Below, piece by piece: positions 38,123 to 47,559 of a DNA stretch of 64,000 nt (positions are counted from its first letter, which is position 1; every line of letters starts with the position of its first letter). This DNA comes from Burkholderia sp. Bp8992 (GTDB taxonomy: Bacteria; Pseudomonadota; Gammaproteobacteria; Burkholderiales; Burkholderiaceae). The notes under the pieces were generated by a model, which did no database searches, was not told the origin of the DNA, and worked only from the letters and a program-made list of their open reading frames with translations. A program made the translations under genes and the position numbers. The stretch is taken from assembly GCF_003853705.1 (NCBI RefSeq), contig NZ_QTQI01000030.1:30908-94907 (forward strand), given 5' to 3'.

Positions 38123-38781
38123 ACGCCCTCACTCGTTTCGGTATGCGGTTGATCCGCGAAAATCCAGCGCGCCTCTTCCGGCGAGACTACTGCACGGCCG
38201 TTCTCGAGGCGCAGACGCCCCTCGACGAACCAGCGCACCGCGCGCGGATACAGCACATGCTCGACGGTCAGCACGCGCTGCGCGAGCGCGGCCGCGTCGT
38301 CGCCCGCGCGCACGGGCACCGCGCCCTGCGCGACGATCGCGCCGCTGTCGAGCTCGGGAATGACGAAATGCACGCTCGCGCCATGCAGCGCGACACCCGC
38401 ATCGAGCGCCTGCTGATGCGTATGGATGCCCTTGAAGCTCGGCAGCAGCGACGGATGGATGTTCAGCAGCCGGCCCTCATATCGTCTGACGAATGCGGGC
38501 GTGAGGATGCGCATGAAGCCGGCGAGGACGACGAGATCGGGGGCGAAACGGTCGATCTCGGCGGCGAGCGCCGCATCGAAGCTGTCGCGGCCGTCGAACG
38601 ACCGGTGGTCGACCACCGCCGTCGCCACCCCGTGCGACGCGGCAAAAGCCAGCCCGGCCGCATCGGGCCGGTTGGCGATCACGGCGGCAATCTCGGCCGG
38701 CCAGCGTTCCTGCGCGCACGCGCGGACGATGGCCTCCATGTTGCTGCCGCGACCGGAAATCAGGATCACGAGTTTTTTCAT
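38119..38781 (-). CDS. purN: Phosphoribosylglycinamide formyltransferase
   Basis: A 220-aa purine biosynthesis enzyme that transfers formyl from 10-formyl-THF to GAR. VILISGRGSNMEAIV at the N-terminus is the phosphate site, the catalytic block is NIHPSLLPSFKGIHTHQQAL and GASVHFV follows. Complete. Coupled by ATGA overlap to the downstream methyltransferase. Confidence 0.95.
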   Translation of the reverse strand: MKKLVILISGRGSNMEAIVRACAQERWPAEIAAVIANRPDAAGLAFAASHGVATAVVDHRSFDGRDSFDAALAAEIDRFAPDLVVLAGFMRILTPAFVRRYEGRLLNIHPSLLPSFKGIHTHQQALDAGVALHGASVHFVIPELDSGAIVAQGAVPVRAGDDAAALAQRVLTVEHVLYPRAVRWFVEGRLRLENGRAVVSPEEARWIFADQPHTETSEGV

Positions 38782-38845
38782 CCGCGAATTTTACCATTTG
38801 CCCCCGCGTTTCCCGCCTTCTCGGCCGCCGACCCGTCCGAACGTT

Positions 38846-38851
38846 TATAAT
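38846..38851 (+). promoter_or_regulatory. Candidate -10 box of ribF
   Basis: A perfect TATAAT in the 123-bp gap between divergent purN and ribF. No clear -35 box stands out upstream. Confidence 0.5.
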
Positions 38852-38904
38852 CTTCTGCTTTGCGGCATCCCACCGCCCATTCCCCCGACGCTGCATCCGC
38901 TATC

Positions 38905-39897
38905 GTGAAAGTCTTCCGCGGCCTGCCCAACGCCGAGAGCCGCGCCCCGTGCGCGCTGACGATCGGCAACTTCGACGGTGTCCATCGCGGCCACCAGGCC
39001 CTGCTCGCGCGCGTGCGCGCGGCAGCGGACGCGCGCGGCCTGCCCGTGTGCGTGATGACGTTCGAACCGCACCCGCGCGAATTCTTCAATCCGGCCGGCG
39101 CGCCGCCGCGCATCGCGATGCTGCGCGACAAGCTCGAGGCGCTGCGCGATCACGGTGTCGACCGCGTCGTCGTCGAGCACTTCAACCATACGTTCGCGAG
39201 CCAGTCGCCGCAGGCGTTCGTCGAGCGCACGCTGGTGAACGGGCTGCACGCGCGCTGGATGATGGTCGGCGACGATTTCTGCTACGGCGCGAAGCGCGCG
39301 GGCACCTTCGACACGCTGAAGGCGGCCGGCGAGCAATACGGTTTCGAAGTCGAGCAGATGGGCACGGTGGCCGGCAGCGACGGCACGCGCATCTCCAGCT
39401 CGGGCGTGCGCGCCGCGCTGGCGGCCGGCGATCTCGACGCGGCCGCGCAGGCGCTCGGCCACGGCTATGCGATCAGCGGCCACGTCGCGCACGGGCTGAA
39501 GCTCGGCCGCGACCTCGGCTTCCCGACGTTGAACCTGCCGATCGCGCACAAGCGGCCGGCGCTCGCGGGCATTTTCGTCGTGCAGGTGCACGGCCTCGGC
39601 CCCGAGCCGCTGCCGGGCGTCGCGAGCCTCGGCCTGCGCCCGACCGTCGACGATTCGGGCCGCGTGCTGCTCGAAGTCCACCTGCTCGACTGGCATGGCG
39701 ACGCGTACGGCAAGCTCATCCGCGTCGAATTCCTGAAGAAGCTGCGCGACGAGGCGAAATTCGACGATCTCGAGGCGCTGTCGCGCGCGATCGCACTGGA
39801 CGTCGCGAATGCGCGCGCGTACTTCATCGAGCGCGACCGCGCGCCGGGCAGCCGCGCCACGGGCTTCGCGACGTCGGCCACCGACCGAATTAGCTGA
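38905..39897 (+). CDS. ribF: Bifunctional riboflavin kinase / FAD synthetase
   Basis: A 330-aa enzyme that makes FMN and FAD. The N-terminal adenylyltransferase has TIGNFDGVHRGHQ (residues 19-31) and the segment GDDFCYGAKRAG; the C-terminal kinase has GRDLGFPTLNLP and GVASLGLRPTV. GTG at 38905 (MKVFRGLPN) is the usual family start; an upstream TTG at 38860 is in frame but unlikely. It precedes ileS by 102 bases, the common ribF-ileS-lspA order. Confidence 0.95.
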   Translation: MKVFRGLPNAESRAPCALTIGNFDGVHRGHQALLARVRAAADARGLPVCVMTFEPHPREFFNPAGAPPRIAMLRDKLEALRDHGVDRVVVEHFNHTFASQSPQAFVERTLVNGLHARWMMVGDDFCYGAKRAGTFDTLKAAGEQYGFEVEQMGTVAGSDGTRISSSGVRAALAAGDLDAAAQALGHGYAISGHVAHGLKLGRDLGFPTLNLPIAHKRPALAGIFVVQVHGLGPEPLPGVASLGLRPTVDDSGRVLLEVHLLDWHGDAYGKLIRVEFLKKLRDEAKFDDLEALSRAIALDVANARAYFIERDRAPGSRATGFATSATDRIS

Positions 39898-39999
39898 TCC
39901 GGACGGCGGCGCCTCGCGCCGCACCCTCGCGCCGCCCACTCGCGCGCATCCCCGATTCACGACGCCCGAGCGTCTCCCGATTTAGATAGCGATCCCATC

Positions 40000-42837
40000 A
40001 TGAGCAACAAGAAAGCCGATTCGAAACCGCAGGCCAAGTATCCGGTCAACCTGCTCGACACGCCGTTCCCGATGCGCGGCGACCTGCCCAAGCGCGAGCC
40101 GCAGTGGGTCAAGGAGTGGGAAGAGCGCGGCCTCTACGAGAAGATCCGCGCGGCCAGCAAGGGCCGGCCGAAGTTCATCCTGCACGACGGCCCGCCGTAT
40201 GCGAACGGCGACATCCACCTCGGCCACGCGGTCAACAAGATCCTGAAGGACATCGTCGTCAAGTCGCGCAACATGGCCGGCTTCGACGCGCCGTACGTGC
40301 CGGGCTGGGATTGCCACGGGATGCCGATCGAGATCCAGATCGAGAAGCAGTTCGGCAAGTCGCTGCCGGCGGCCGAAGTGATGAGCAAGGCGCGTGCATA
40401 CGCGACCGAGCAGATCGAGAAGCAGAAGGTCGGCTTCAAGCGCCTCGGCGTGCTCGGCGACTGGGCGAATCCGTACAAGACGATGAACTTCGTGAACGAG
40501 GCGGAAGAGATCCGCGCGCTCGGCAAGATCATCGAGAAGGGCTACGTGTATCGCGGGCTGAAGCCGGTGAACTGGTGCTTCGACTGCGGCTCGGCGCTCG
40601 CCGAGGCGGAGGTCGAGTACAAGGACCGCACCGACCCGACGATCGACGTGATGTTCGCGTTCGCGGAACCGGAAAAGACCGCGCAGGCGTTCGGCCTGCC
40701 GGCGCTGCCGCGCGCAGAAGGCGGCATCGTGATCTGGACCACCACGCCGTGGACGATTCCCGCCAACCAGGCGCTGAACCTCCATCCGGAAATCGTCTAC
40801 GCGCTGGTCGACACCGAGCGCGGGCTGCTGATCATCGCGCAAGAGCGCGTCGAAGCCTGCATGACCGACTTCAAGCTGACGGGCCGCGTCGTCGCGACCG
40901 CGCCGGGCGTGAAGCTCGCCGGCCTGCGCTTCCACCACCCGCTTGCATCGGCCCACCCCGGCTACAAGCGTACGGCGCCCGTCTACCTCGGCGATTACGT
41001 GACGACCGACACGGGTACCGGCGTCGTGCACTCGTCGCCCGCCTACGGTATCGAGGACTTCCAGTCGTGCAAGGCGCACGGGATGACCGATTCGGACTTC
41101 ATCAACCCGGTGATGGGCGACGGCCGCTACATCGAATCGCTGCCGCTGTTCGGCGGCCTGTCGATCTGGGATGCGAACCCGAAGATCGTCGACGCGCTGA
41201 ACGCGGCCGGCTCGCTGCTGCGCAGCGAGAAGTACACGCACAGCTACATGCACTGCTGGCGCCACAAGACGCCGATCATCTACCGCGCGACGTCGCAGTG
41301 GTTCGCCGGCATGGATGTCACGCCGAACGACGGCGGCAAGACGCTGCGCGAAACCGCGCTCGAAGGCGTCGACGCGACCGCGTTCTACCCGTCGTGGGGC
41401 AAGCAGCGCCTGTTCAGCATGATCGCGAACCGTCCCGACTGGACGCTGTCGCGCCAGCGCCAGTGGGGCGTGCCGATGGCGTTCTTCGTGCACAAGGAAA
41501 CCGGCGAGCTGCACCCGCGCACGCTGGAACTGCTCGAGGAAGTCGCGAAGCGCGTCGAGCAGTCGGGCATCGAGGCATGGCAGTCGCTCGACCCGCGCGA
41601 GCTGATCGGCGACGACGCGAACCTGTACGAAAAGAACCGCGACACGCTCGACGTGTGGTTCGACTCGGGCACGACGCACTGGCACGTGCTGCGCGGCTCG
41701 CACAAGGATCAGCTGCAATTCCCGGCCGACCTCTACCTCGAGGGCTCGGACCAGCATCGCGGCTGGTTCCACTCGTCGCTGCTCACGGCTTCGATGATCG
41801 ACGGTCGCGCGCCCTACAAGGGCCTGCTCACGCACGGCTTCACGGTCGACGGCGAAGGCCGCAAGATGAGCAAGTCGCTCGGCAACGGCATCGATCCGCA
41901 TGAAGTCGCGAACCGCCTCGGCGCGGAAATCATCCGCCTGTGGATCGCATCGACCGACTACTCGGGCGAGCTCGCGATCTCCGAGGAAATCCTGAAGCGC
42001 GTGACCGAAGGCTATCGCCGCATCCGCAACACGCTGCGCTTCCTGCTCGCGAACCTGTCGGACTTCGACTTCGCACAGCACGCGGTGCCGGTCGAGGAAT
42101 GGCTCGAGATCGACCGTTATGCGGTCGCGTTCTCGCAGCAGCTGCAGACGGAACTGCTCGGCCACTACGAGAAATACGAATTCCACCCGGTCGTCGCGAA
42201 GCTGCAGACGTACTGCTCGGAAGATCTCGGCGGCTTCTACCTCGACGTGCTGAAGGATCGCCTGTACACGAGCGCCGCCGATTCGCGCGCACGCCGTTCC
42301 GCGCAAACGGCGCTGTACCACCTGACGCAAGGCCTGCTGCGCGTGCTCGCGCCGTTCCTGTCGTTCACGGCGGAAGAAGCGTGGAAGGTGTTCCAGCCGG
42401 CCAGCGACACGATCTTCACGGAAACCTACTATGCGTATCCGGAAGTCTCCGGCTCGGCCACGCTGATCGAGAAGTGGGCGCTGCTGCGCGAAGTGCGCGG
42501 CAACGTGACGAAGGCGCTCGAGGAAGCGCGCACCGCGAACCGCATCGGTTCGTCGCTGCAGGCGGAAGTCGCCGTGCATGCAAGCGGCGCGCGTTACGAT
42601 GCGCTCACGAGCCTCGGCGACGACCTGAAGTTCGTGCTGATCACGTCGGCTGCAACGGTCGTCAAGGTCGACGACGAAGCGCAGGAAAGCGTCGACGTGG
42701 CCGCATCGAAGTACCAGAAGTGCGAACGCTGCTGGCACTACCGCGAAGATGTCGGCGCACACGCCGATCATCCGACGCTGTGCGGCCGCTGCTTCTCCAA
42801 CCTGTTCGAAAACGGCGAAATCCGGAGCGCTGCCTGA
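40000..42837 (+). CDS. ileS: Isoleucyl-tRNA synthetase
   Basis: A 945-aa class I synthetase. The HIGH signature is HLGH (in [12 protein letters not shown], about residue 72) and KMSKS is in [11 protein letters not shown] (about 625). A C-terminal zinc site CERC...CGRC is present. Full length for the bacterial type. Confidence 0.98.
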   Translation: MSNKKADSKPQAKYPVNLLDTPFPMRGDLPKREPQWVKEWEERGLYEKIRAASKGRPKFILHDGPPYANGDIHLGHAVNKILKDIVVKSRNMAGFDAPYVPGWDCHGMPIEIQIEKQFGKSLPAAEVMSKARAYATEQIEKQKVGFKRLGVLGDWANPYKTMNFVNEAEEIRALGKIIEKGYVYRGLKPVNWCFDCGSALAEAEVEYKDRTDPTIDVMFAFAEPEKTAQAFGLPALPRAEGGIVIWTTTPWTIPANQALNLHPEIVYALVDTERGLLIIAQERVEACMTDFKLTGRVVATAPGVKLAGLRFHHPLASAHPGYKRTAPVYLGDYVTTDTGTGVVHSSPAYGIEDFQSCKAHGMTDSDFINPVMGDGRYIESLPLFGGLSIWDANPKIVDALNAAGSLLRSEKYTHSYMHCWRHKTPIIYRATSQWFAGMDVTPNDGGKTLRETALEGVDATAFYPSWGKQRLFSMIANRPDWTLSRQRQWGVPMAFFVHKETGELHPRTLELLEEVAKRVEQSGIEAWQSLDPRELIGDDANLYEKNRDTLDVWFDSGTTHWHVLRGSHKDQLQFPADLYLEGSDQHRGWFHSSLLTASMIDGRAPYKGLLTHGFTVDGEGRKMSKSLGNGIDPHEVANRLGAEIIRLWIASTDYSGELAISEEILKRVTEGYRRIRNTLRFLLANLSDFDFAQHAVPVEEWLEIDRYAVAFSQQLQTELLGHYEKYEFHPVVAKLQTYCSEDLGGFYLDVLKDRLYTSAADSRARRSAQTALYHLTQGLLRVLAPFLSFTAEEAWKVFQPASDTIFTETYYAYPEVSGSATLIEKWALLREVRGNVTKALEEARTANRIGSSLQAEVAVHASGARYDALTSLGDDLKFVLITSAATVVKVDDEAQESVDVAASKYQKCERCWHYREDVGAHADHPTLCGRCFSNLFENGEIRSAA

Positions 42838-42839
42838 CC

Positions 42840-43340
42840 ATGGCGAAAACCCTGTCGAAGCCGGCCAGCGGCGCGCTTGCACCCTGGCTCGGCATTTCGC
42901 TGATCGTGATCCTGTTCGACCAGCTGTCGAAGATCGCGATCCTGAAGACGTTCGCGTACGGCGCGCAGCATGAGCTGACGTCGTTCTTCAACCTCGTGCT
43001 GGTGTACAACCGCGGCGCGGCGTTCGGCTTCCTGTCGACCGCCGGCGGCTGGCAGCGCTGGGCGTTCACCGCGCTCGGCATCGGCGCGACGCTCGTGATC
43101 TGCTTCCTGCTGAAGCGCCACGGCCAGCAGCGGCTGTTCAGCCTGTCGCTCGCGCTGATCCTCGGCGGCGCGCTCGGCAACGTGATCGACCGGCTCGTCT
43201 ACGGTCACGTGATCGACTTCCTCGATTTCCACCTCGGCGCCTGGCACTTCCCGGCGTTCAACCTCGCCGATTCCGCGATCACGGTCGGCGCGGTGCTGCT
43301 GATCTACGACGAACTGCGTCGCGTGCGCGGCTCGCGCTAA
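42840..43340 (+). CDS. lspA: Lipoprotein signal peptidase
   Basis: A 166-aa, four-helix inner-membrane aspartic peptidase that cleaves prolipoprotein signal peptides. The two catalytic Asp residues are in [15 protein letters not shown] and FNLADSAI. Starts 2 bases after ileS, in the classic ileS-lspA pair. Confidence 0.97.
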   Translation: MAKTLSKPASGALAPWLGISLIVILFDQLSKIAILKTFAYGAQHELTSFFNLVLVYNRGAAFGFLSTAGGWQRWAFTALGIGATLVICFLLKRHGQQRLFSLSLALILGGALGNVIDRLVYGHVIDFLDFHLGAWHFPAFNLADSAITVGAVLLIYDELRRVRGSR

Positions 43341-43407
43341 GCGCGCATACTCGGCGTCGACGGCCGGCTTCGTGCCGGCCGTTCCGTTTGACCCTTGGAG
43401 GCCTGAG

Positions 43408-44619
43408 TTGGCACACGCAGAACTCGCAGGAAAACACCTCGTTCTCGGCCTGACGGGCGGCATCGCCTGCTACAAGATCGCCGAGCTCACGCGGCTGCTC
43501 GTGAAGGCCGGCGCGACCGTACAGGTCGCGATGACCGAAGCGGCCACGCAGTTCATCACGCCCGTGACGATGCAGGCGCTGTCGGGCCGGCCCGTCTATA
43601 CGAGCCAGTGGGACGCGCGCATCGACAACAACATGGCGCACATCGACCTGTCGCGCGAAGCCGACGCGATCGTGATCGCGCCCGCGTCGACGGATTTCCT
43701 CGCGAAGCTCGCGCACGGGTTCGCGGACGACCTGCTGTCGACGCTGTGCGTCGCACGCGACTGTCCGCTGCTCGTCGTCCCTGCGATGAACCGCCAGATG
43801 TGGCAGAACCCGGCCACGCAGCGCAACGCCGCGCAACTGCGCGCGGACGGCGTATCCGTGCTCGGCCCCGATTCGGGCGCGCAGGCATGCGGCGAAGTCG
43901 GCGACGGCCGGATGCTCGAGCCCGAGGCGATCTATGAGGCGATCGTCGCGCACTTCGCGCCGAAGGTACTCGCGCACCGGCGCGTGCTGATCACGGCCGG
44001 GCCGACGTTCGAACCGCTCGACCCCGTGCGCGGCCTCACGAACCGCTCGAGCGGCAAGATGGGTTTCGCGCTCGCGCGCGCCGCGCAGCAGGCCGGCGCC
44101 GACGTGCATCTCGTCGCGGGGCCGGTCGCGCTCGACACGCCGTGGGGCGTGTACCGCCAGGACGTGCAGACCGCGCAGCAGATGTACGACGCAGTGATGC
44201 ACGCGGTGGCCGATGCCGACATCTTCATCGCGGTGGCCGCGGTGGCCGACTGGCGCGTCGATCAGCCGGCCGAGCACAAGATGAAGAAGACGGCCGACCG
44301 CAAGATGCCGGCGCTCGCCTTCGTCGAGAACCCGGACATCCTCGCGTCGGTCGCGGCGCTGCCCGACCCGCCGTTCTGCGTCGGCTTCGCGGCCGAAAGC
44401 GGCGACCTCGACGTGCACGGCGACGAGAAGCGCAAGCGCAAGAACGTGCCGCTGCTCGTCGGCAACCTGGGCCCGCTGACGTTCGGCCGCGACGACAACG
44501 AAGTCGTGCTGTTCGAAGCGGCCGGCCTCACGCGCCTGCCGCGCGCCCCGAAGGACGAACTCGCGCATGCGCTCGTCGCGGAAATCGCGAAGCGCCTGCC
44601 CGACAACCGCCTGATCTGA
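43408..44619 (+). CDS. coaBC: Bifunctional phosphopantothenoylcysteine decarboxylase / synthetase
   Basis: A 403-aa coenzyme A biosynthesis enzyme. The N-terminal flavoprotein CoaC has [15 protein letters not shown], the catalytic-type [16 protein letters not shown] and PAMNRQMW; the C-terminal CoaB has [14 protein letters not shown] and NRSSGKMG. Start TTG at 43408 is chosen because GGAGG lies six bases upstream; a GTG at 43372 is in frame. Confidence 0.95.
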   Translation: MAHAELAGKHLVLGLTGGIACYKIAELTRLLVKAGATVQVAMTEAATQFITPVTMQALSGRPVYTSQWDARIDNNMAHIDLSREADAIVIAPASTDFLAKLAHGFADDLLSTLCVARDCPLLVVPAMNRQMWQNPATQRNAAQLRADGVSVLGPDSGAQACGEVGDGRMLEPEAIYEAIVAHFAPKVLAHRRVLITAGPTFEPLDPVRGLTNRSSGKMGFALARAAQQAGADVHLVAGPVALDTPWGVYRQDVQTAQQMYDAVMHAVADADIFIAVAAVADWRVDQPAEHKMKKTADRKMPALAFVENPDILASVAALPDPPFCVGFAAESGDLDVHGDEKRKRKNVPLLVGNLGPLTFGRDDNEVVLFEAAGLTRLPRAPKDELAHALVAEIAKRLPDNRLI

Positions 44620-44674
44620 TCACCCGCGCGACGGCGCTTGCCGCCGCGCCCTTCCCGACCGATTCGACGACCGC

Positions 44675-45121
44675 ATGAAACTCGACCTGAAGATTCTCGA
44701 CGCGCGCATGCGCGACTACCTGCCCGCCTACGCGACCACCGGCAGCGCGGGCCTCGACCTGCGTGCGTGCCTCGACGCACCGGTCACGCTGCAGCCGGGC
44801 GAAACGACGCTCGTGCCGACGGGCCTCGCGATCCACCTCGCCGATCCCGGCTATGCGGCGCTGATCCTGCCGCGCTCGGGCCTCGGCCACAAGCACGGGA
44901 TCGTGCTCGGCAACCTCGTCGGCCTGATCGACTCCGACTACCAGGGCCAGCTGATGGTCTCGACGTGGAACCGCGGCCAGACCGAGTTCGTGCTGAACCC
45001 GTTCGAACGGCTCGCGCAGCTCGTGATCGTGCCGGTCGTGCAGGCGCAGTTCAACATCGTCGACGATTTCGCCGAGAGCGATCGCGGCGAAGGCGGTTTC
45101 GGCAGCACCGGCCGCCACTGA
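44675..45121 (+). CDS. dut: dUTP pyrophosphatase
   Basis: A 148-aa trimeric dUTPase. Conserved motifs: GSAGLDLRA (1), [11 protein letters not shown] (2), GLIDSDYQG (3), RLAQLVI (4), and the C-terminal [11 protein letters not shown] (5). Follows coaBC, as in many proteobacteria. Confidence 0.97.
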   Translation: MKLDLKILDARMRDYLPAYATTGSAGLDLRACLDAPVTLQPGETTLVPTGLAIHLADPGYAALILPRSGLGHKHGIVLGNLVGLIDSDYQGQLMVSTWNRGQTEFVLNPFERLAQLVIVPVVQAQFNIVDDFAESDRGEGGFGSTGRH

Positions 45122-45133
45122 GCGGCACTGCAT

Positions 45134-45163
45134 GAAAAAGGGGCCTCGCGGCCCCTTTTCTTT
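45134..45163 (+). terminator. Terminator of dut
   Basis: AAAAGGGGCC pairs with GGCCCCTTTT around TCGC; near-perfect and usable in both directions, so it may also serve the converging gene at 45170. Confidence 0.9.
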
Positions 45164-45169
45164 TCGACG

Positions 45170-45940
45170 TCACTCGCTGACCGGCTGCGCGATCCGTGCA
45201 GGCGCCGGTTCGCGTCGCCGCGCGTGCGCGATGCTCGCATAGATCACCATCGCGGCCAGCACGCCGAGCAGCACGGCTGACGATCCGACCGTGCCGAGCG
45301 CGAGGCCGCCCTTCGCGACCGGCTTCGTCAGCAGGTCGCCGACCGTCGCGCCGAACGGACGCGTGAGCACGAACGCGGCCCAGAACAGCAGCACGCCCGA
45401 GATCCGCGTGAAGTAGTGCGCGAGCACGATCACCGCCAGCAGCCCGCCGATCAGCAGCGCGCCGCCGCCGAAGCCGAGCCCCGAACTGTCCGCGAGGAAG
45501 TCGCCGAGTGCGGTGCCGAGCGTGTTCGAGAACAGGATCGCGATCCAGTACAGCAGCTCGACCTTGCGCGTGCGGATCAGGTCGACCGACAGCGATTCGC
45601 CGCTCAGGCGCCAGACCGCGAAGATCGCCAGCAGGATCGCGACGAGGATCGACGACCCGGCGGCATAGCCGAGGCCGAGCGTGCGGTCCATGAAGTCGGA
45701 CATCGTCGTGCCGGCCGTGCTCGTCGCGACGATCACGGCCCAGTAGACCGCCGGGCGATAGCGTGTCGTCCGGAGCTGCGCGCCCAGCGTCACGAGAAAG
45801 AAACCGAACAGCAGGATCGAGCTCACCGCGTAGCCGACGTTCAGCGTCATCGACAACAGGTCGCCGCCGGTCTCGCCGAGCGTCGTCGCGCAGATCTTCA
45901 TGATCCAGAACGCGAGCGTGATTTCGGGAAGTTTGTTCAT
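45170..45940 (-). CDS. Multi-pass membrane protein with four internal repeats (COG4705-like)
   Basis: A 256-aa integral membrane protein with about seven to eight hydrophobic segments. The pattern T-x-G-x-T/G-GD/SD followed by a G-rich turn occurs four times: TTLGETGGDLLS, TTMSDFMDRTLGLGYAAGS, NTLGTALGDFLADSSGLGFG and RPFGATVGDLLTKPVAKGG. Similar proteins are annotated only as uncharacterised membrane-anchored proteins. The regularly placed acidic residues in the membrane suggest ion or metal transport, an inference. Terminal tail basic then Pro-rich. Confidence 0.8.
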   Translation of the reverse strand: MNKLPEITLAFWIMKICATTLGETGGDLLSMTLNVGYAVSSILLFGFFLVTLGAQLRTTRYRPAVYWAVIVATSTAGTTMSDFMDRTLGLGYAAGSSILVAILLAIFAVWRLSGESLSVDLIRTRKVELLYWIAILFSNTLGTALGDFLADSSGLGFGGGALLIGGLLAVIVLAHYFTRISGVLLFWAAFVLTRPFGATVGDLLTKPVAKGGLALGTVGSSAVLLGVLAAMVIYASIAHARRREPAPARIAQPVSE

Positions 45941-46074
45941 TCGAACCCCATTTTCAGGAAGCGGCGGGCCGGCGCGCGCCGGCCCGCCTTGCAGACAGGT
46001 TCGAATGTAATCGCCGCCGGCTTAACGGAACCTTAGCGAGCGTGCGGAACGGGGAGGCAGTTGCGCCGCCGCGG

Positions 46075-47454
46075 TCAGCGTGCGTGTTCGTGCCGGTAAT
46101 GCAGCGCGTAGGCGAGCGTCAGCAGTACGACGAACACGACACCGACCACCATCGTCATCCGGAATTCGCGCGTGAACGCGGTCGTGAACAGGATCGCGGC
46201 GACGAGCCCGGCACCGAGCAGGCTGCCGAACGGGTGGCCCCACATCCGGAACGGGAGCGCGGGACCGCGATACTGCGACCGAAAGCGCAGGTGCGTGACG
46301 AAGATCATCAGCCACGTGAACAGCGCGCCGAACATCGCGATCGCCATCATCACGGTGAAGGCGGTGTCGGGCGCCAGCGCGACCAGCACCGCCGCGACCG
46401 CGACGCCGCTGGTCGAGATCCACAGCGCCGCACGCGGCACGCCGTTCGTGCCGAGCCGGCCGAATACCGCGGGCGCGAGCCGCGCGCGCGACAGGCTGAA
46501 CATCATCCGCGTCGTCACGTAGAGCTGGCTGTTCATCGCCGACAGCGCCGCGATCAGCAGCACGAAGTTGATCACGCCGGCCGCGTACGGCACGTGCGTC
46601 GCGGCCATCACCTTCACAAACGGGCTTTCGTCGGTGCCGGCCGCCGTCCAGGGCACGATCGCGAGCATCAGCGCGAGCGTCAGCAGGTAGAACAGCACGA
46701 GCCGGAACACGGTCGAGCGGAACGCGCGCGTGACCGCGTGCTGCGGATCGCGCGCCTCGCCGGCCGCGATCGCGACGGCTTCGATGCTCATGTAGCTGAA
46801 GATCGCGACGATCACCGCGACCCACGTACCCCACGGCCCCTTCGGCATGAAGCCGCCGTGCACGGTGTAGTTCGCGAAGCCGATGCCCGATGCGGCCGGC
46901 GCGGACCAGACCAGATACGCGCCGAGCACGATGAACACGACGATCGCCGCGATCTTCAGCAGCGAGAACGCATATTCGACCGTGCCGTACAGCGTGACGC
47001 TCGCGAGGTTCACTGCGATCAGCAGCGCGGAGAAACCGATCACCCAGTACCAGCCGGGTACGGCCGGGAACCAGTACTTCATGAACACGGCGATCGCGCT
47101 GATTTCGGTACCGATCGCGAACACGACCGCGAACCAGTACGCATAACGCACGAGAAAACCCGCGAGCGGGCCGACGTAGTGCTCGGCATACGCGCCGAAC
47201 GAGCCGGCCGTCGGATGCGCGACGGTCATTTCCGCGAGCGCGCCCATCAGCAGCAGCGCGATCAGCGCGCCGATCGCATACGAAACGAGCACGCTCGGGC
47301 CGGCCAGCCCGATCGCGAACCCGCTGCCGAGGAACAACCCCGTGCCGATCGCGCCGCCGATCGCGATCATCGCCATCTGCCCCGACGTCAGCGCGTGGCG
47401 CAACCCTTGTTCGCGCGCGACGATAGCGTCGAACGACCGTTGTTGTTGTGTCAC
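46075..47454 (-). CDS. Amino acid permease (APC superfamily, AAT family)
   Basis: A 459-aa secondary transporter with 12 predicted membrane segments. MIAIGGAIGTGLFLGSG near the N-terminus is the substrate-binding unwound helix, and EMTVAHPTAGSFGAYAEHYVGP follows. It resembles the AnsP/GabP/aromatic permease class; the substrate is not predictable. The GTG at 47454 (GTG ACA CAA CAA) is favoured, with GGGGAG upstream; a GTG at 47478 is in frame. Confidence 0.88.
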   Translation of the reverse strand: MTQQQRSFDAIVAREQGLRHALTSGQMAMIAIGGAIGTGLFLGSGFAIGLAGPSVLVSYAIGALIALLLMGALAEMTVAHPTAGSFGAYAEHYVGPLAGFLVRYAYWFAVVFAIGTEISAIAVFMKYWFPAVPGWYWVIGFSALLIAVNLASVTLYGTVEYAFSLLKIAAIVVFIVLGAYLVWSAPAASGIGFANYTVHGGFMPKGPWGTWVAVIVAIFSYMSIEAVAIAAGEARDPQHAVTRAFRSTVFRLVLFYLLTLALMLAIVPWTAAGTDESPFVKVMAATHVPYAAGVINFVLLIAALSAMNSQLYVTTRMMFSLSRARLAPAVFGRLGTNGVPRAALWISTSGVAVAAVLVALAPDTAFTVMMAIAMFGALFTWLMIFVTHLRFRSQYRGPALPFRMWGHPFGSLLGAGLVAAILFTTAFTREFRMTMVVGVVFVVLLTLAYALHYRHEHAR

Positions 47455-47504
47455 TGCGTTACCACTCCCCTGCACCACTATCGCGCCGCCCCGGCGCCGG
47501 ATAA

Positions 47505-47540
47505 AACGAAACGGCGCGGAAAACTTCCCGCGCCGTTCGC
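47505..47540 (-). terminator. Terminator of the clpS-clpA operon
   Basis: On the minus strand ACGGCGCGG pairs with CCGCGCCGT around GAAGTTTT, followed by a T-rich stretch. It lies 20 bases after the clpA stop. Confidence 0.75.
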
Positions 47541-47559
47541 ATGAACAACGAATTATCGC

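Noticed and set aside
39982-42882. A 966-codon open frame antisense to ileS, and similar long ones opposite clpA, fusA, cysI and livH-livM
   Set aside because: They are mirror frames produced by the strong G/C third-position bias of the real genes. Their translations are Arg/Ala/Val/Asp-rich without domains, and the true genes have full motifs.
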